Below, piece by piece: positions 1 through 6,448 of a stretch of 14,921 bases of DNA. This DNA is from Alphaproteobacteria bacterium UBA1303. Its GTDB lineage: Bacteria; Pseudomonadota; Alphaproteobacteria; Micropepsales; Micropepsaceae. The stretch lies in NCBI GenBank assembly GCA_002307315.1, contig DBTZ01000029.1, positions 10,205 through 25,125 of the forward strand. The letters are read 5' to 3'. The notes below the pieces were generated by a model. The model worked only from the letters and a program-made list of their open reading frames with translations. It had not been told where the DNA came from and ran no database searches. Made by a program: the position numbers and the translations under genes. Each line of letters opens with the position of its first letter. The stretch's first letter is position 1.

Positions 1-968
1 CGGTTGGAGAAGCCCCACTCGTTGTCGTACCAGCTGTAGATGGCGGCGAGGTTGCCGTCGATCACCTTGGTCTGCGGCGCCATGAACGACGACGAGGCCG
101 GGATGTGGTTGAAATCCTTGGAAACCAGCGGCTCGTCGACATAGTCGAGGATGCCCTTGAGGTAGCCTTCGGACGCGGCCTTCATCGCGGCGTTGATCTC
201 TTCCTTGGTGGTGGCCTTCTTGAGCACGACCTTAAGGTCGACCAGCGAAACGTTCGGGGTCGGGACGCGGATCGAAATGCCGTCCAGCTTGCCCTTCAGT
301 TCCGGCAGCACCAGACCGACGGCCTTGGCGGCGCCGGTGGAGGTCGGGATCATCGACATGCCGGCGGCACGGGCACGATAGAGGTCCTTGTGCAACTGAT
401 CGAGCGACGGCTGGTCGTTGGTGTAGGAATGGATCGTGGTCATAATGCCCTTTTCGATCCCAAAATTGTCGTTCAGCACTTTGGCCAGCGGCGCCAGGCC
501 GTTGGTGGTGCATGACGCATTCGAAACCACGATGTGATCCTTGGTCAGCTTTTCGTGGTTGACGCCGTAGACGACCGTCAGGTCGGCGCCGTCCGCCGGG
601 GCGGAAACCAGCACGCGCTTGGCGCCGGCGGCCAGATGCAGCGCCGCCTTTTCGCGGGCGGTGAAGATGCCGGTGCTCTCGATGGCGATGTCGACGCCCA
701 GATCCTTGTGCGGCAACTGGGTCGGATCCTTGATCGCGGTGACCTTAATCTTGTGGCCGGCCACCGTCATGACGTCGCCTTCCACCGAAACCGCAGCCGG
801 GAAGCGGCCGTGGATGGAATCGTACTTCAAGAGATGCGCATTGGTCGGCACCGGGCCGAGATCGTTGATCGCGACGACTTCGATATCGCGACGACCCGCT
901 TCCACGATGGCGCGCAGGACCAGCCGGCCGATGCGGCCGAACCCATTGATTGCAACACGAATGGCCAT
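1..968 (-). CDS. gap: Type I glyceraldehyde-3-phosphate dehydrogenase, 3'-truncated by window edge
   Basis: This gene encodes GAPDH, the cytosolic enzyme that converts glyceraldehyde-3-phosphate, NAD+ and phosphate to 1,3-bisphosphoglycerate in glycolysis, or the reverse in gluconeogenesis and the Calvin cycle. Reading the minus strand from ATG at 968, 322 complete codons are present before the edge. The N-terminus has the Rossmann motif NGFGRIGR (residues 8-15), the active-site block SNASCTTN with catalytic Cys153, His180 in TTIHSYT, and the C-terminal signature WYDNEWGFSN at 313-322. Family members are about 335 residues, so only around a dozen residues are missing. IND at 34-36 fits NAD preference. 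AGGAGA lies 7-8 bases before the start, a good ribosome binding site. The gene lies 58 bases downstream of tkt on the same strand, so it is probably cotranscribed; pgk often follows, but that would lie outside the window. Confidence 0.97.
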   Translation of the reverse strand, partial: MAIRVAINGFGRIGRLVLRAIVEAGRRDIEVVAINDLGPVPTNAHLLKYDSIHGRFPAAVSVEGDVMTVAGHKIKVTAIKDPTQLPHKDLGVDIAIESTGIFTAREKAALHLAAGAKRVLVSAPADGADLTVVYGVNHEKLTKDHIVVSNASCTTNGLAPLAKVLNDNFGIEKGIMTTIHSYTNDQPSLDQLHKDLYRARAAGMSMIPTSTGAAKAVGLVLPELKGKLDGISIRVPTPNVSLVDLKVVLKKATTKEEINAAMKAASEGYLKGILDYVDEPLVSKDFNHIPASSSFMAPQTKVIDGNLAAIYSWYDNEWGFSN

Positions 969-1002
969 GAATTGTCTCCTATTGAACCTAAGTAATCTTG
1001 TC

Positions 1003-1026
1003 GCGGTCGCTTAAGGGTCCGACCGC
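1003..1026 (-). other. Intercistronic hairpin between tkt and gap
   Basis: GCGGTCG (1003-1009) and CGACCGC (1020-1026) are perfect 7-bp inverted arms around a 10-base loop. On the minus strand the hairpin begins directly after the tkt stop codon. No T-run follows, so it is not a standard intrinsic terminator. It could stabilise the 3' end of tkt mRNA, attenuate transcription into gap, or have no role. Confidence 0.4.
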
Positions 1027-3009
1027 TCAACCTTTCAACGCTTGCTTCGCCGCTGCGACCACCGCTTCCGGGGTGATGGCGAAATGTTTGAACACGTCCT
1101 TGACTGGACCCGAAGCGCCGTATCCGTGCATGCCCACGAAGGCGCCCTTCTCCCCGATGTAGCGATCCCATCCGAACGGAATCGCCGCTTCTATACCAAC
1201 TTTGACCGTACCCGGTCCTAACACTTCGTTACGGTATTTTTCGTCCTGTTCTTCGAACAATTCCCAGCATGGCATCGAAACGATGCGGACGGGAATGTTT
1301 TCGGCGGCCAGAAGATCGCGCGCCTTGAAGGCAAGTTCGACTTCCGAGCCGGTGGCGAGCAGGGTGACCTTTGCGCCTTCGGCCCCTGCCACTTCGTAAG
1401 CGCCTCTGGCGCAAAGATTTTCGTCGGTGTGGACGGTGCGGGCGGTCATCAGGTTCTGACGGGTGAGGGCCAGCATGCTGGGATGATGCTTGTCGGCCAG
1501 CGCCAAGCCCCAGCATTCGGCGGTTTCCACCACGTCGCAGGGGCGGAACACTCGAAGGCCGGGAATCGCCCGCATAGCGGCGAGATGCTCGACCGGCTGA
1601 TGGGTCGGGCCGTCTTCGCCGACGCCGATCGAATCATGGGTGAAGACGTAGATCACCCGGATGCCCATCAGCGCCGCCAGGCGGACCGAAGGGCGGCAGT
1701 AATCGGAGAACACGAAGAACGCACCGCCGTAGGGCACCACGCCGCCGTGCAGCGCCATGCCGTTCATGATTCCGGCCATGCCGTGCTCGCGTACGCCGTA
1801 GCGCAGATAGCGGCCCTCGAAATTGCCGGTTTTGACGTCCTTGAGGGTGGAGGTCAGGGTATTGTTGGAGGGGGTGAGGTCGGCCGAACCGCCGATCACC
1901 GTCGGCCACAGCGGATTGATGACCTCCAGTGCCATCTGCGAGGCCTTACGGGTGGCGACGGACGACTTTTCCCAGCTCGCCTTCTTTTTCAGTACCTGCA
2001 GGCCTTCCCACACTTCCGGCGGCATATCGCCCGAAAGCGCGTCGTCAAACAGTTTGGCCAGGTCGGGATCGGTCGACGTCTTGCGCTTCTCCCAGGCTTC
2101 GCGGGCCGTTTTGCCGGCCGAGCCGATGGCGCGCCAGGCGGCGACGATCTCGTCGGGCACTTCGAACGGCCCATACGGCCATTCCAGTGCCTTCTTGGCA
2201 CCTTCCAGTTCCTCGGGGCCCAAGGGTTCGCCGTGCGCCTTCGATGTGCCGGCCTTCTTGGGGGCGCCGAAGCCGATGATGGTCTTGCAGGCAATCATCA
2301 CCGGCTTGGTGCTGGTTTTGGCCTTGGTCAGCGCCGCATTGATGTCGAGCGCATCGTGGCCGTTGCACCGCAAGACGGTCCAGCCGGCGGCTTCGAAGCG
2401 CTTGGGGGTGTCGGTGGAATCGGTGATCGAGGTCGGGCCGTCGATCGAAATGCCGTTGTCGTCGTAAAGAATGGTGAGCTTCGACAGCTTGAGGTGGCCG
2501 GCGATCGAAATCGCTTCGTGACTGATGCCTTCCATCAAATCGCCGTCGCCGCAGAAGCAATAGGTCCGGTGGTCGACCAACTCGTCGCCGAAGCGGGCGT
2601 TCAACAGCCGCTCGGTCAGCGCCATGCCGACCGCGTTGGTGATGCCCTGGCCGAGCGGGCCGGTGGTGGTTTCGATGCCGGGGATGACGCCATGCTCGGG
2701 ATGGCCGGCGCAACGGCTGCCCAATTTGCGGAAGGTTTTGATGTCGTCCAGCGTGATGCCGGGATAGCCGCTCAAATACAGCAACGAATAAAGCAGCGTC
2801 GAGCCGTGGCCGCCGGAAAGCACCAGACGGTCGCGGTCCGGCCAATCGGGGCTGGAGGCGTCGAATTTGAGGAATTTGGAGGCCAGCGCCGTCATCACGT
2901 CGGCCATGCCCATCGGCATGCCGGGGTGGCCGGAATTGGCGGCTTGGACGGCGTCCATGCAGAGGGCGCGCAGGGCGTTGGCGAGCAGGCGAGGCTGAAT
3001 GGTCGGCAT
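1027..3009 (-). CDS. tkt: Transketolase
   Basis: Transketolase is a thiamine-diphosphate enzyme of the pentose phosphate and Calvin pathways. It moves two-carbon ketol units between sugar phosphates and works as a cytosolic dimer. The 660-residue product has the usual full length. The N-terminal part carries ANSGHPGMPMG (24-34) and the TPP/metal motif starting GDGDLMEGISHE at 154-165, with the metal-ligand Asn in DDNGIS (183-188). The middle pyrimidine-binding domain has the catalytic Glu408 in YGVREHG, and HDSIGVGEDGPTHQP lies at 458-472. A C-terminal domain follows. ATG 3009 begins the conserved helix at once; the ribosome site is weak (GGGAAA). The gene is divergent from the coiled-coil-zapA genes and is followed by gap on the same strand. 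The long antisense reading frames opposite it are composition artefacts. Confidence 0.97.
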   Translation of the reverse strand: MPTIQPRLLANALRALCMDAVQAANSGHPGMPMGMADVMTALASKFLKFDASSPDWPDRDRLVLSGGHGSTLLYSLLYLSGYPGITLDDIKTFRKLGSRCAGHPEHGVIPGIETTTGPLGQGITNAVGMALTERLLNARFGDELVDHRTYCFCGDGDLMEGISHEAISIAGHLKLSKLTILYDDNGISIDGPTSITDSTDTPKRFEAAGWTVLRCNGHDALDINAALTKAKTSTKPVMIACKTIIGFGAPKKAGTSKAHGEPLGPEELEGAKKALEWPYGPFEVPDEIVAAWRAIGSAGKTAREAWEKRKTSTDPDLAKLFDDALSGDMPPEVWEGLQVLKKKASWEKSSVATRKASQMALEVINPLWPTVIGGSADLTPSNNTLTSTLKDVKTGNFEGRYLRYGVREHGMAGIMNGMALHGGVVPYGGAFFVFSDYCRPSVRLAALMGIRVIYVFTHDSIGVGEDGPTHQPVEHLAAMRAIPGLRVFRPCDVVETAECWGLALADKHHPSMLALTRQNLMTARTVHTDENLCARGAYEVAGAEGAKVTLLATGSEVELAFKARDLLAAENIPVRIVSMPCWELFEEQDEKYRNEVLGPGTVKVGIEAAIPFGWDRYIGEKGAFVGMHGYGASGPVKDVFKHFAITPEAVVAAAKQALKG

Positions 3010-3059
3010 CAGGTTTTTCCCATTACTCAGACAATTGCATATTCATTCCGTACCATGGG

Positions 3060-3088
3060 CCTTAACGAGCCTTTGGCCATCCCGTCAA
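3060..3088 (-). promoter_or_regulatory. Possible tkt promoter
   Basis: On the minus strand, TTGACG (3088-3083) is followed after 17 bases by TTAAGG (3065-3060). The -35 is good and the -10 is poor, so this is tentative. It would place the transcript start about 45 bases upstream of the tkt ATG. Confidence 0.3.
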
Positions 3089-3119
3089 GTCTCTCCCCAG
3101 AAACATACATAAGGGTGCG

Positions 3120-3148
3120 TTGACCATATTTCCCTCCGGCGCCTAAGG
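3120..3148 (+). promoter_or_regulatory. Possible promoter of the coiled-coil-zapA pair
   Basis: TTGACC (3120-3125) is followed after 17 bases by CTAAGG (3143-3148). The -35 matches well and the -10 is weak. It lies about 35 bases before the coiled-coil gene, in the divergent region shared with tkt. Confidence 0.3.
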
Positions 3149-3181
3149 TCGACACTGCGCTGAGGAAGGGAGTCGCTTTCG

Positions 3182-3445
3182 ATGAGTAGGGTGCGGTTGG
3201 CGGCCGAGCGGCTTGCCAAAACGTTGGAGAGGCTGGAGGCGGTTGCCACGCCGTTGGCAAAAGCCCATGATTCGGCTCAGGAATCCGCGCAACAATGCGA
3301 GGTGTTGGGCAAAGAACGCGATCGATTGGCGTCTCGTGTTGCGGCCTTGGAAGAGGATGCGCGGACGCTTTCCAGCCTGACCGAGGAGGTCGAAGGCCGA
3401 CTCGACGGTGCTATTGCCGAGATTCGTGCGGCACTGGGCCGCTAG
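3182..3445 (+). CDS. Small coiled-coil protein upstream of ZapA (ZauP-like)
   Basis: The product is 87 residues, almost entirely charged and Ala/Leu/Glu-rich helix with heptad character from about residue 5 to 80, without signal peptide, membrane segment or catalytic motif. ATG 3182 is preceded by the purine-rich AGGAAGGGAG, a good ribosome site. In alphaproteobacteria, small coiled-coil proteins (often labelled DUF4164) are encoded next to zapA. In Caulobacter the gene in this position makes ZauP, a ZapA-interacting coiled-coil protein that helps focus the Z-ring. The size, coiled coil and position 65 bases before zapA fit that role. The match rests on context and sequence character, since coiled coils carry little diagnostic sequence, so the function is inferred. 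It probably acts in the cytoplasm at midcell. Confidence 0.75.
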   Translation: MSRVRLAAERLAKTLERLEAVATPLAKAHDSAQESAQQCEVLGKERDRLASRVAALEEDARTLSSLTEEVEGRLDGAIAEIRAALGR

Positions 3446-3510
3446 TCAAAAAAATAGGCGAATAACTTTGACACCGGTTTCCTGCAAGGGGCGCAAAGGG
3501 AGAGACTGAA

Positions 3511-3864
3511 ATGTCCGCCGTCAATGTTCTAGTGAACGGGCGAAGCTACAACATCGCCTGCAACGATGGCGAGGAAGAGCATCTGCAGCGGCTCGCCGCG
3601 ATGGTGGACGCCAAACTGATCGATCTGGTGAAGATGGTCGGACAGATCGGCGATCAGCGTCTGATGCTGATGGCGGGGTTGCTTTTGGCCGACGAATTGG
3701 TTTCCGAGCGTACCGGTAAGGGCGATCTGAACAAGGCCATGGAAGCCCTGAAAGCCGCCAATCTGGAACTCAAGGCCCAGGCCGACGCCGCCGAAGGCGA
3801 GGCCGCCGCGGCGCTGGAAGCGGCGGCAAGACGGGTGGAAACCGTTATTTCCGGTCTTTCGTAA
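3511..3864 (+). CDS. zapA: Cell division protein ZapA
   Basis: ZapA is a cytosolic Z-ring-associated protein that binds and bundles FtsZ filaments at midcell. The 117-residue product has the family pattern: an N-terminal beta-rich head beginning VNVLVNGRSYNIAC (residues 4-17), followed by DGEEEHLQRLAAMVD and the LMLMAGLLLADEL block (51-63), then an Ala/Glu-rich C-terminal coiled coil (about 70-115) used for dimer and tetramer formation. ATG 3511 follows AAAGGGAGAGA at a good distance. The gene lies after the coiled-coil gene and before 6S RNA and fau; zapA-ssrS-fau order is widespread in proteobacteria and supports all three calls. Confidence 0.93.
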   Translation: MSAVNVLVNGRSYNIACNDGEEEHLQRLAAMVDAKLIDLVKMVGQIGDQRLMLMAGLLLADELVSERTGKGDLNKAMEALKAANLELKAQADAAEGEAAAALEAAARRVETVISGLS

Positions 3865-3906
3865 ATTCCGTTCTTGCCGTTATTCGCTTTCTAAGAAGGT
3901 TTGCCC

Positions 3907-3912
3907 TATATA
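3907..3912 (+). promoter_or_regulatory. -10 element of the 6S RNA promoter
   Basis: TATATA ends 7 bases before position 3919, which matches the expected 5' end of 6S RNA at the start of its closing stem. The -35 at suitable spacing (TTCGCT, 3883-3888, 18-base spacer) is weak. The site lies 43 bases after the zapA stop. Confidence 0.5.
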
Positions 3913-3916
3913 GAGG

Positions 3917-4083
3917 GCGGACAGGTACTGCCCCGTTCGTCAGGAACGAGATACCCAGGGGCCTTAACGTTCTCACCGGGAGCTGTCCCTGACCGGAACC
4001 GTGGTTCCGGACACATGGCGCCCACCTGCACCTGCAGGCCCGTGAGGATCCATCTCCAACGGCGGCGGCGGTCCTGTCCGCTT
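3917..4083 (+). ncRNA. ssrS: 6S RNA
   Basis: 6S RNA binds the sigma70 RNA polymerase holoenzyme by imitating an open promoter and reduces transcription, mainly in stationary phase. The evidence is structure and position. GCGGACAGG (3917-3925) pairs perfectly with CCTGTCCGC (4073-4081). After one bulged base, ACTGCC (3927-3932) pairs with GGCGGT (4067-4072) with one G-U, and CCGTT (3933-3937) can pair with AACGG (4058-4062). The apical hairpin is CCGGAACC (3993-4000) with GGTTCCGG (4003-4010). The resulting long interrupted rod, about 165 bases, is the 6S shape. It sits between zapA and fau, the usual place for ssrS. Exact ends are estimates, and no terminator is visible before fau, so mature 6S is probably processed from a longer transcript. 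Confidence 0.88.
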
Positions 4084-4089
4084 CACTGC

Positions 4090-4638
4090 ATGACTAAGCA
4101 AGACCTTCGCACGATTGCCAAAGCCAACCGCACCGCCTGTGCGGGCGGTTGCCCCGGTTTTGCAACGCGCATCGCCGCCTTCGCTTGTGAACTCGCCCTG
4201 CCGCCGGGGGCGGGCGTTGCCGGTTATGCGGCGATAAACGACGAAGCCAATCCGGCCGGTTTGATGGCCACCTTGGCCGCCAGGGGACATACGCTGGCGC
4301 TGCCGCGCGTCGCCGCCAAAGATGCGCCGCTGGTCTTTCATGCCTGGAAGCCGGGCGATGCGCTGGCCCCGGGCGCGTACGGCATTGCCGAACCCTTATC
4401 CGATGCGCCGGTGGTCATCCCCAAAATTCTCTTGGTGCCGTTGCTGGCCTTCGATGCCGCGGGCTATCGTCTGGGCTATGGCGGCGGGTTTTACGACCGC
4501 ACCTTGGCGCAGCTCGGCGATTGCTTCGCCATCGGTATCGCCTTTGCGGGCCAGGAAGTCGAAGCGGTGCCGCACGATGCGCACGACCGGCGCCTTCATG
4601 CGGTGCTGACCGAGGCGGGTCTAAGACGGATCACTTGA
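4090..4638 (+). CDS. fau: 5-formyltetrahydrofolate cyclo-ligase
   Basis: This enzyme (also called YgfA or 5,10-methenyltetrahydrofolate synthetase) uses ATP to convert 5-formyl-THF to 5,10-methenyl-THF, returning a stored folate to one-carbon metabolism. The 182-residue product has the family start (TKQDLRTIAKANR), a central ALPRV (70-74), the KPGD/GAYGIAEP segment (87-102), and the hallmark GYGGGFYDR at 129-137, which belongs to the nucleotide-binding site, followed by the C-terminal H162-D163. ATG 4090 matches family length. The frame stays open upstream to 3901, but that stretch is 6S RNA and does not look like protein. No ribosome binding site is visible before the ATG, which sits only about 7 bases after the 6S stem. 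The stop codon overlaps the promoter of the following toxin-antitoxin genes. Confidence 0.93.
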   Translation: MTKQDLRTIAKANRTACAGGCPGFATRIAAFACELALPPGAGVAGYAAINDEANPAGLMATLAARGHTLALPRVAAKDAPLVFHAWKPGDALAPGAYGIAEPLSDAPVVIPKILLVPLLAFDAAGYRLGYGGGFYDRTLAQLGDCFAIGIAFAGQEVEAVPHDAHDRRLHAVLTEAGLRRIT

Positions 4639-4663
4639 AAGTTGCGGACAATTTACGTATAAA
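4635..4663 (+). promoter_or_regulatory. Strong sigma70-type promoter of the toxin-antitoxin operon
   Basis: TTGAAA (4635-4640), a 17-base spacer and TATAAA (4658-4663) make a near-consensus promoter. The -35 overlaps the fau stop codon. Transcription should start near 4670, about 23 bases before the antitoxin ATG and inside the repeat described next. Confidence 0.75.
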
Positions 4664-4680
4664 TGACTAGTCTGACTAGT
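4664..4680 (+). promoter_or_regulatory. Direct-repeat operator for antitoxin autorepression
   Basis: TGACTAGT occurs twice (4664-4671 and 4673-4680), one base apart. Each copy contains the palindrome ACTAGT. The repeats begin directly after the -10 hexamer and cover the predicted start. Phd/YefM-type antitoxins usually bind such short palindromes to repress their own operon, so this is the likely operator. The binding itself is inferred. Confidence 0.6.
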
Positions 4681-4692
4681 TAGGGGTATGCC

Positions 4693-4941
4693 ATGAACGT
4701 TTGGCCGGTACAGGACGCCAAGGCCCGGTTCTCGGAACTGCTGCGTGCGGCCGGCGAGCGGCCGCAGGTCATCAGCTATCGGGGCGAACCCAAATACGAG
4801 GTGCGCCGGATCGAGCCGAAGGAAAAGAAAAAGCCGCAGACGCTGCTGGACGTCTTGCGCGCCTGCCCCAAAGTGCCGGAGTTCGAACTGCCGGAGCGGC
4901 GGGCCGAGCCTGCGCGCGAAATCGATTTCGGCGACGATTGA
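4693..4941 (+). CDS. Phd/YefM-family antitoxin
   Basis: The 82-residue product begins MNVWPVQDAKARFSELL, the Phd/YefM fold signature in which an N-terminal DNA-binding part opens with a short beta strand and the A-K-x-x-F-S-E-L helix. The PQVISYRGEPKYEVRRI strand region (24-40) completes that domain. The acidic, proline-containing C-terminus (about 55-82) would wrap around and inhibit the toxin. AGGGGT lies five bases before ATG 4693. The toxin start codon follows the stop codon with no gap, so translation is coupled. Autorepression through the repeat at 4664-4680 is likely. Base composition matches the chromosome, unlike the gene after the toxin. The VapB label would be functional only, as the fold is Phd-like and not AbrB-like. 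Confidence 0.87.
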   Translation: MNVWPVQDAKARFSELLRAAGERPQVISYRGEPKYEVRRIEPKEKKKPQTLLDVLRACPKVPEFELPERRAEPAREIDFGDD

Positions 4942-5355
4942 ATGCGCTATCTGCTCGATACCTGCGTTTGGTCGGAAGGCGCGAAAGGCGATGTCGCGTC
5001 CCCCGTTGCCGCGTGGTTCGAGCAAACGGACGATGGGGCGCGCTATGCCAGCGTTCTGTCGCTGGCGGAACTGCAATACGTCATCCTGCGCTTGCCCGAC
5101 GGGCGCAAGAAGATGCAACTCGGCGTGTGGTTCGAGACTGCGCTGCTGCCGGAACTCGGGAACCGGATCGTCGGGTTCGGCGAAGCCGAAGCGCTGGCTT
5201 GGGCGCGTTTGCGGGTATCGTACCCCAATGCCCCGCATATCGACGCCCAGATCGCCGCCACCGCTTTGGCGAACGAGATGACGTTGGTGACGCGCAACGT
5301 GAAGGATTTCCGGTTCGAGGGGGTGTTGGTGATGAACCCGTGGGAGGAGGGGTGA
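4942..5355 (+). CDS. vapC: PIN-domain toxin, VapC family
   Basis: PIN-domain toxins are Mg2+-dependent ribonucleases that block translation by cutting tRNA or rRNA when the antitoxin is degraded. The 137-residue product shows the acidic quartet: Asp6 in YLLDTC, Glu43 in LSLAELQ, Asp101 in HIDAQIAATAL, and Asp122 in TRNVKDF with Asn119 nearby. Length and motif spacing resemble the FitB-like branch of VapC. ATG 4942 immediately follows the antitoxin TGA. All catalytic positions are intact, so the toxin looks active. The target RNA cannot be read from sequence. The 67 bases after the stop, before the next gene, hold no terminator. Confidence 0.9.
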   Translation: MRYLLDTCVWSEGAKGDVASPVAAWFEQTDDGARYASVLSLAELQYVILRLPDGRKKMQLGVWFETALLPELGNRIVGFGEAEALAWARLRVSYPNAPHIDAQIAATALANEMTLVTRNVKDFRFEGVLVMNPWEEG

Positions 5356-5422
5356 CGCAGTCTTTTACCCTCCCCGACGGGGCGTATGTGGTGCTATTTT
5401 ATGGATTCAAGAGAGGGTATTT

Positions 5423-6448
5423 ATGCGAGCTGAGAATTTCCAAATTAGGCGCTCACAAACCAAGATCATGCTCCATCTGGATTATGGTCTAGCCGCAGGT
5501 CATTCCGAAAACGATATGCTTGCTATCATTGTCCCTGGTGGGGGAGTGTATGAAATTCCAAACGTAGAAGAATATAGAACTTACCTTAATTCGCATAATG
5601 TTGATGTTGTCGGTATGGAGACGCTCTTTCAGTTGAAGGGGTGTTCTCGCTCTTACTGGAGAATGTTTGATCCTCAAGCGGGTGGATTTGATACTGACGT
5701 TGCGACTATTCGTTCCGGATTAGTGTATGCCCTGTACAAAGCGGGGGAGACGGGCAGCGTAGCTATAGCGGAGAATATTGATTTTTCTATTTTAGCAATG
5801 GAACAACGCCTGGGTGACGTATGGAAATCCTATTTTGAACAATTGCATTATGCGGTAGCGGAAAATCTCCACGTCGGTGTGCGGTTTATTGGTCCGGGTA
5901 CGATAAATTTATTCTTGAATATCCATTCGTTTTTGGTCGAAGCGGCAACCTTGCGGGATCATCTTGCCTCGTTTTTGGCACTAAAGGTATTTGATGGCGC
6001 TAAGAAAAAAGCCAAAGGAAGTAAGGAAAAGTCGATAAAGAAAATGTCTGAATTATACGAATATTTGAAACACACTCCACATGAGGAAGATATTGCACAG
6101 GAAATTATCCAAATTGATGATCGAGAGAATGCAGGTGGCTGGTTGGCTAGGTTGAATGAATTTCGAAATCATCTAGTGCATGATGGCCCCATATCTGAAA
6201 TGGGACGCAAGAAAGAGGTGGTTTTTACTACTCATAAAATCGCATCTCTTGATGTGCCGATTGTCCAATATGATTTACCGATAGATCCAATCCTATCTCC
6301 TGAAGGCCCCTATATCGATGCAATGAAACAATGTGTATTTTTGGCCAGAAAGATGCTCGGCTTGGTGCGTGATGTGGTCGTTGCATCTGGTGTGAAGCCA
6401 GAGATTATGTGTTTCGAAGCCGCAAATAGCTGTATTAAAGCGGGTTGA
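5423..6448 (+). CDS. AT-rich protein of unknown function with a HEPN-like R-x4-H motif
   Basis: I do not recognise this 341-residue protein as a named family. The C-terminal half looks helical: a helix at about 163-190, a Lys-rich stretch at 194-207, and then NEFRNHLVHDG (245-255), where Arg248 and His253 form an R-x4-H motif with Asn after the Arg, typical of HEPN ribonucleases found in toxin-antitoxin and phage-defence systems. The N-terminal half (1-150) has no motif I can name. There is no signal peptide or membrane segment. GAGAGGG lies five bases before ATG 5423. Base composition and codon use (TTA, ATA, AAT, GAT) are clearly more AT-rich than all neighbours, a sign of transfer. The stop codon overlaps the ruvB start, and a PIN toxin lies upstream. 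A HEPN role is inference from one motif and context. Confidence 0.8.
   Translation: MRAENFQIRRSQTKIMLHLDYGLAAGHSENDMLAIIVPGGGVYEIPNVEEYRTYLNSHNVDVVGMETLFQLKGCSRSYWRMFDPQAGGFDTDVATIRSGLVYALYKAGETGSVAIAENIDFSILAMEQRLGDVWKSYFEQLHYAVAENLHVGVRFIGPGTINLFLNIHSFLVEAATLRDHLASFLALKVFDGAKKKAKGSKEKSIKKMSELYEYLKHTPHEEDIAQEIIQIDDRENAGGWLARLNEFRNHLVHDGPISEMGRKKEVVFTTHKIASLDVPIVQYDLPIDPILSPEGPYIDAMKQCVFLARKMLGLVRDVVVASGVKPEIMCFEAANSCIKAG

Noticed and set aside
1429..3123. A 564-codon reading frame antisense to tkt
   Set aside because: It mirrors the codon bias of the transketolase gene on the other strand, shows no domain-like sequence, and is the expected artefact in high-GC DNA.
3468..3490. Perfect -35 hexamer TTGACA between the coiled-coil gene and zapA
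   Set aside because: No -10-like hexamer occurs 16-18 bases downstream, so I do not call a promoter.
3901..4089. Upstream extension of fau giving a 245-residue protein
   Set aside because: The extra 63 codons coincide with 6S RNA, have no start with a ribosome site, and exceed the usual family length.
5371..5400. CCCC-GAC-GGGG hairpin after the PIN toxin as a terminator
   Set aside because: The stem is only four base pairs and the T-rich stretch is too far away.
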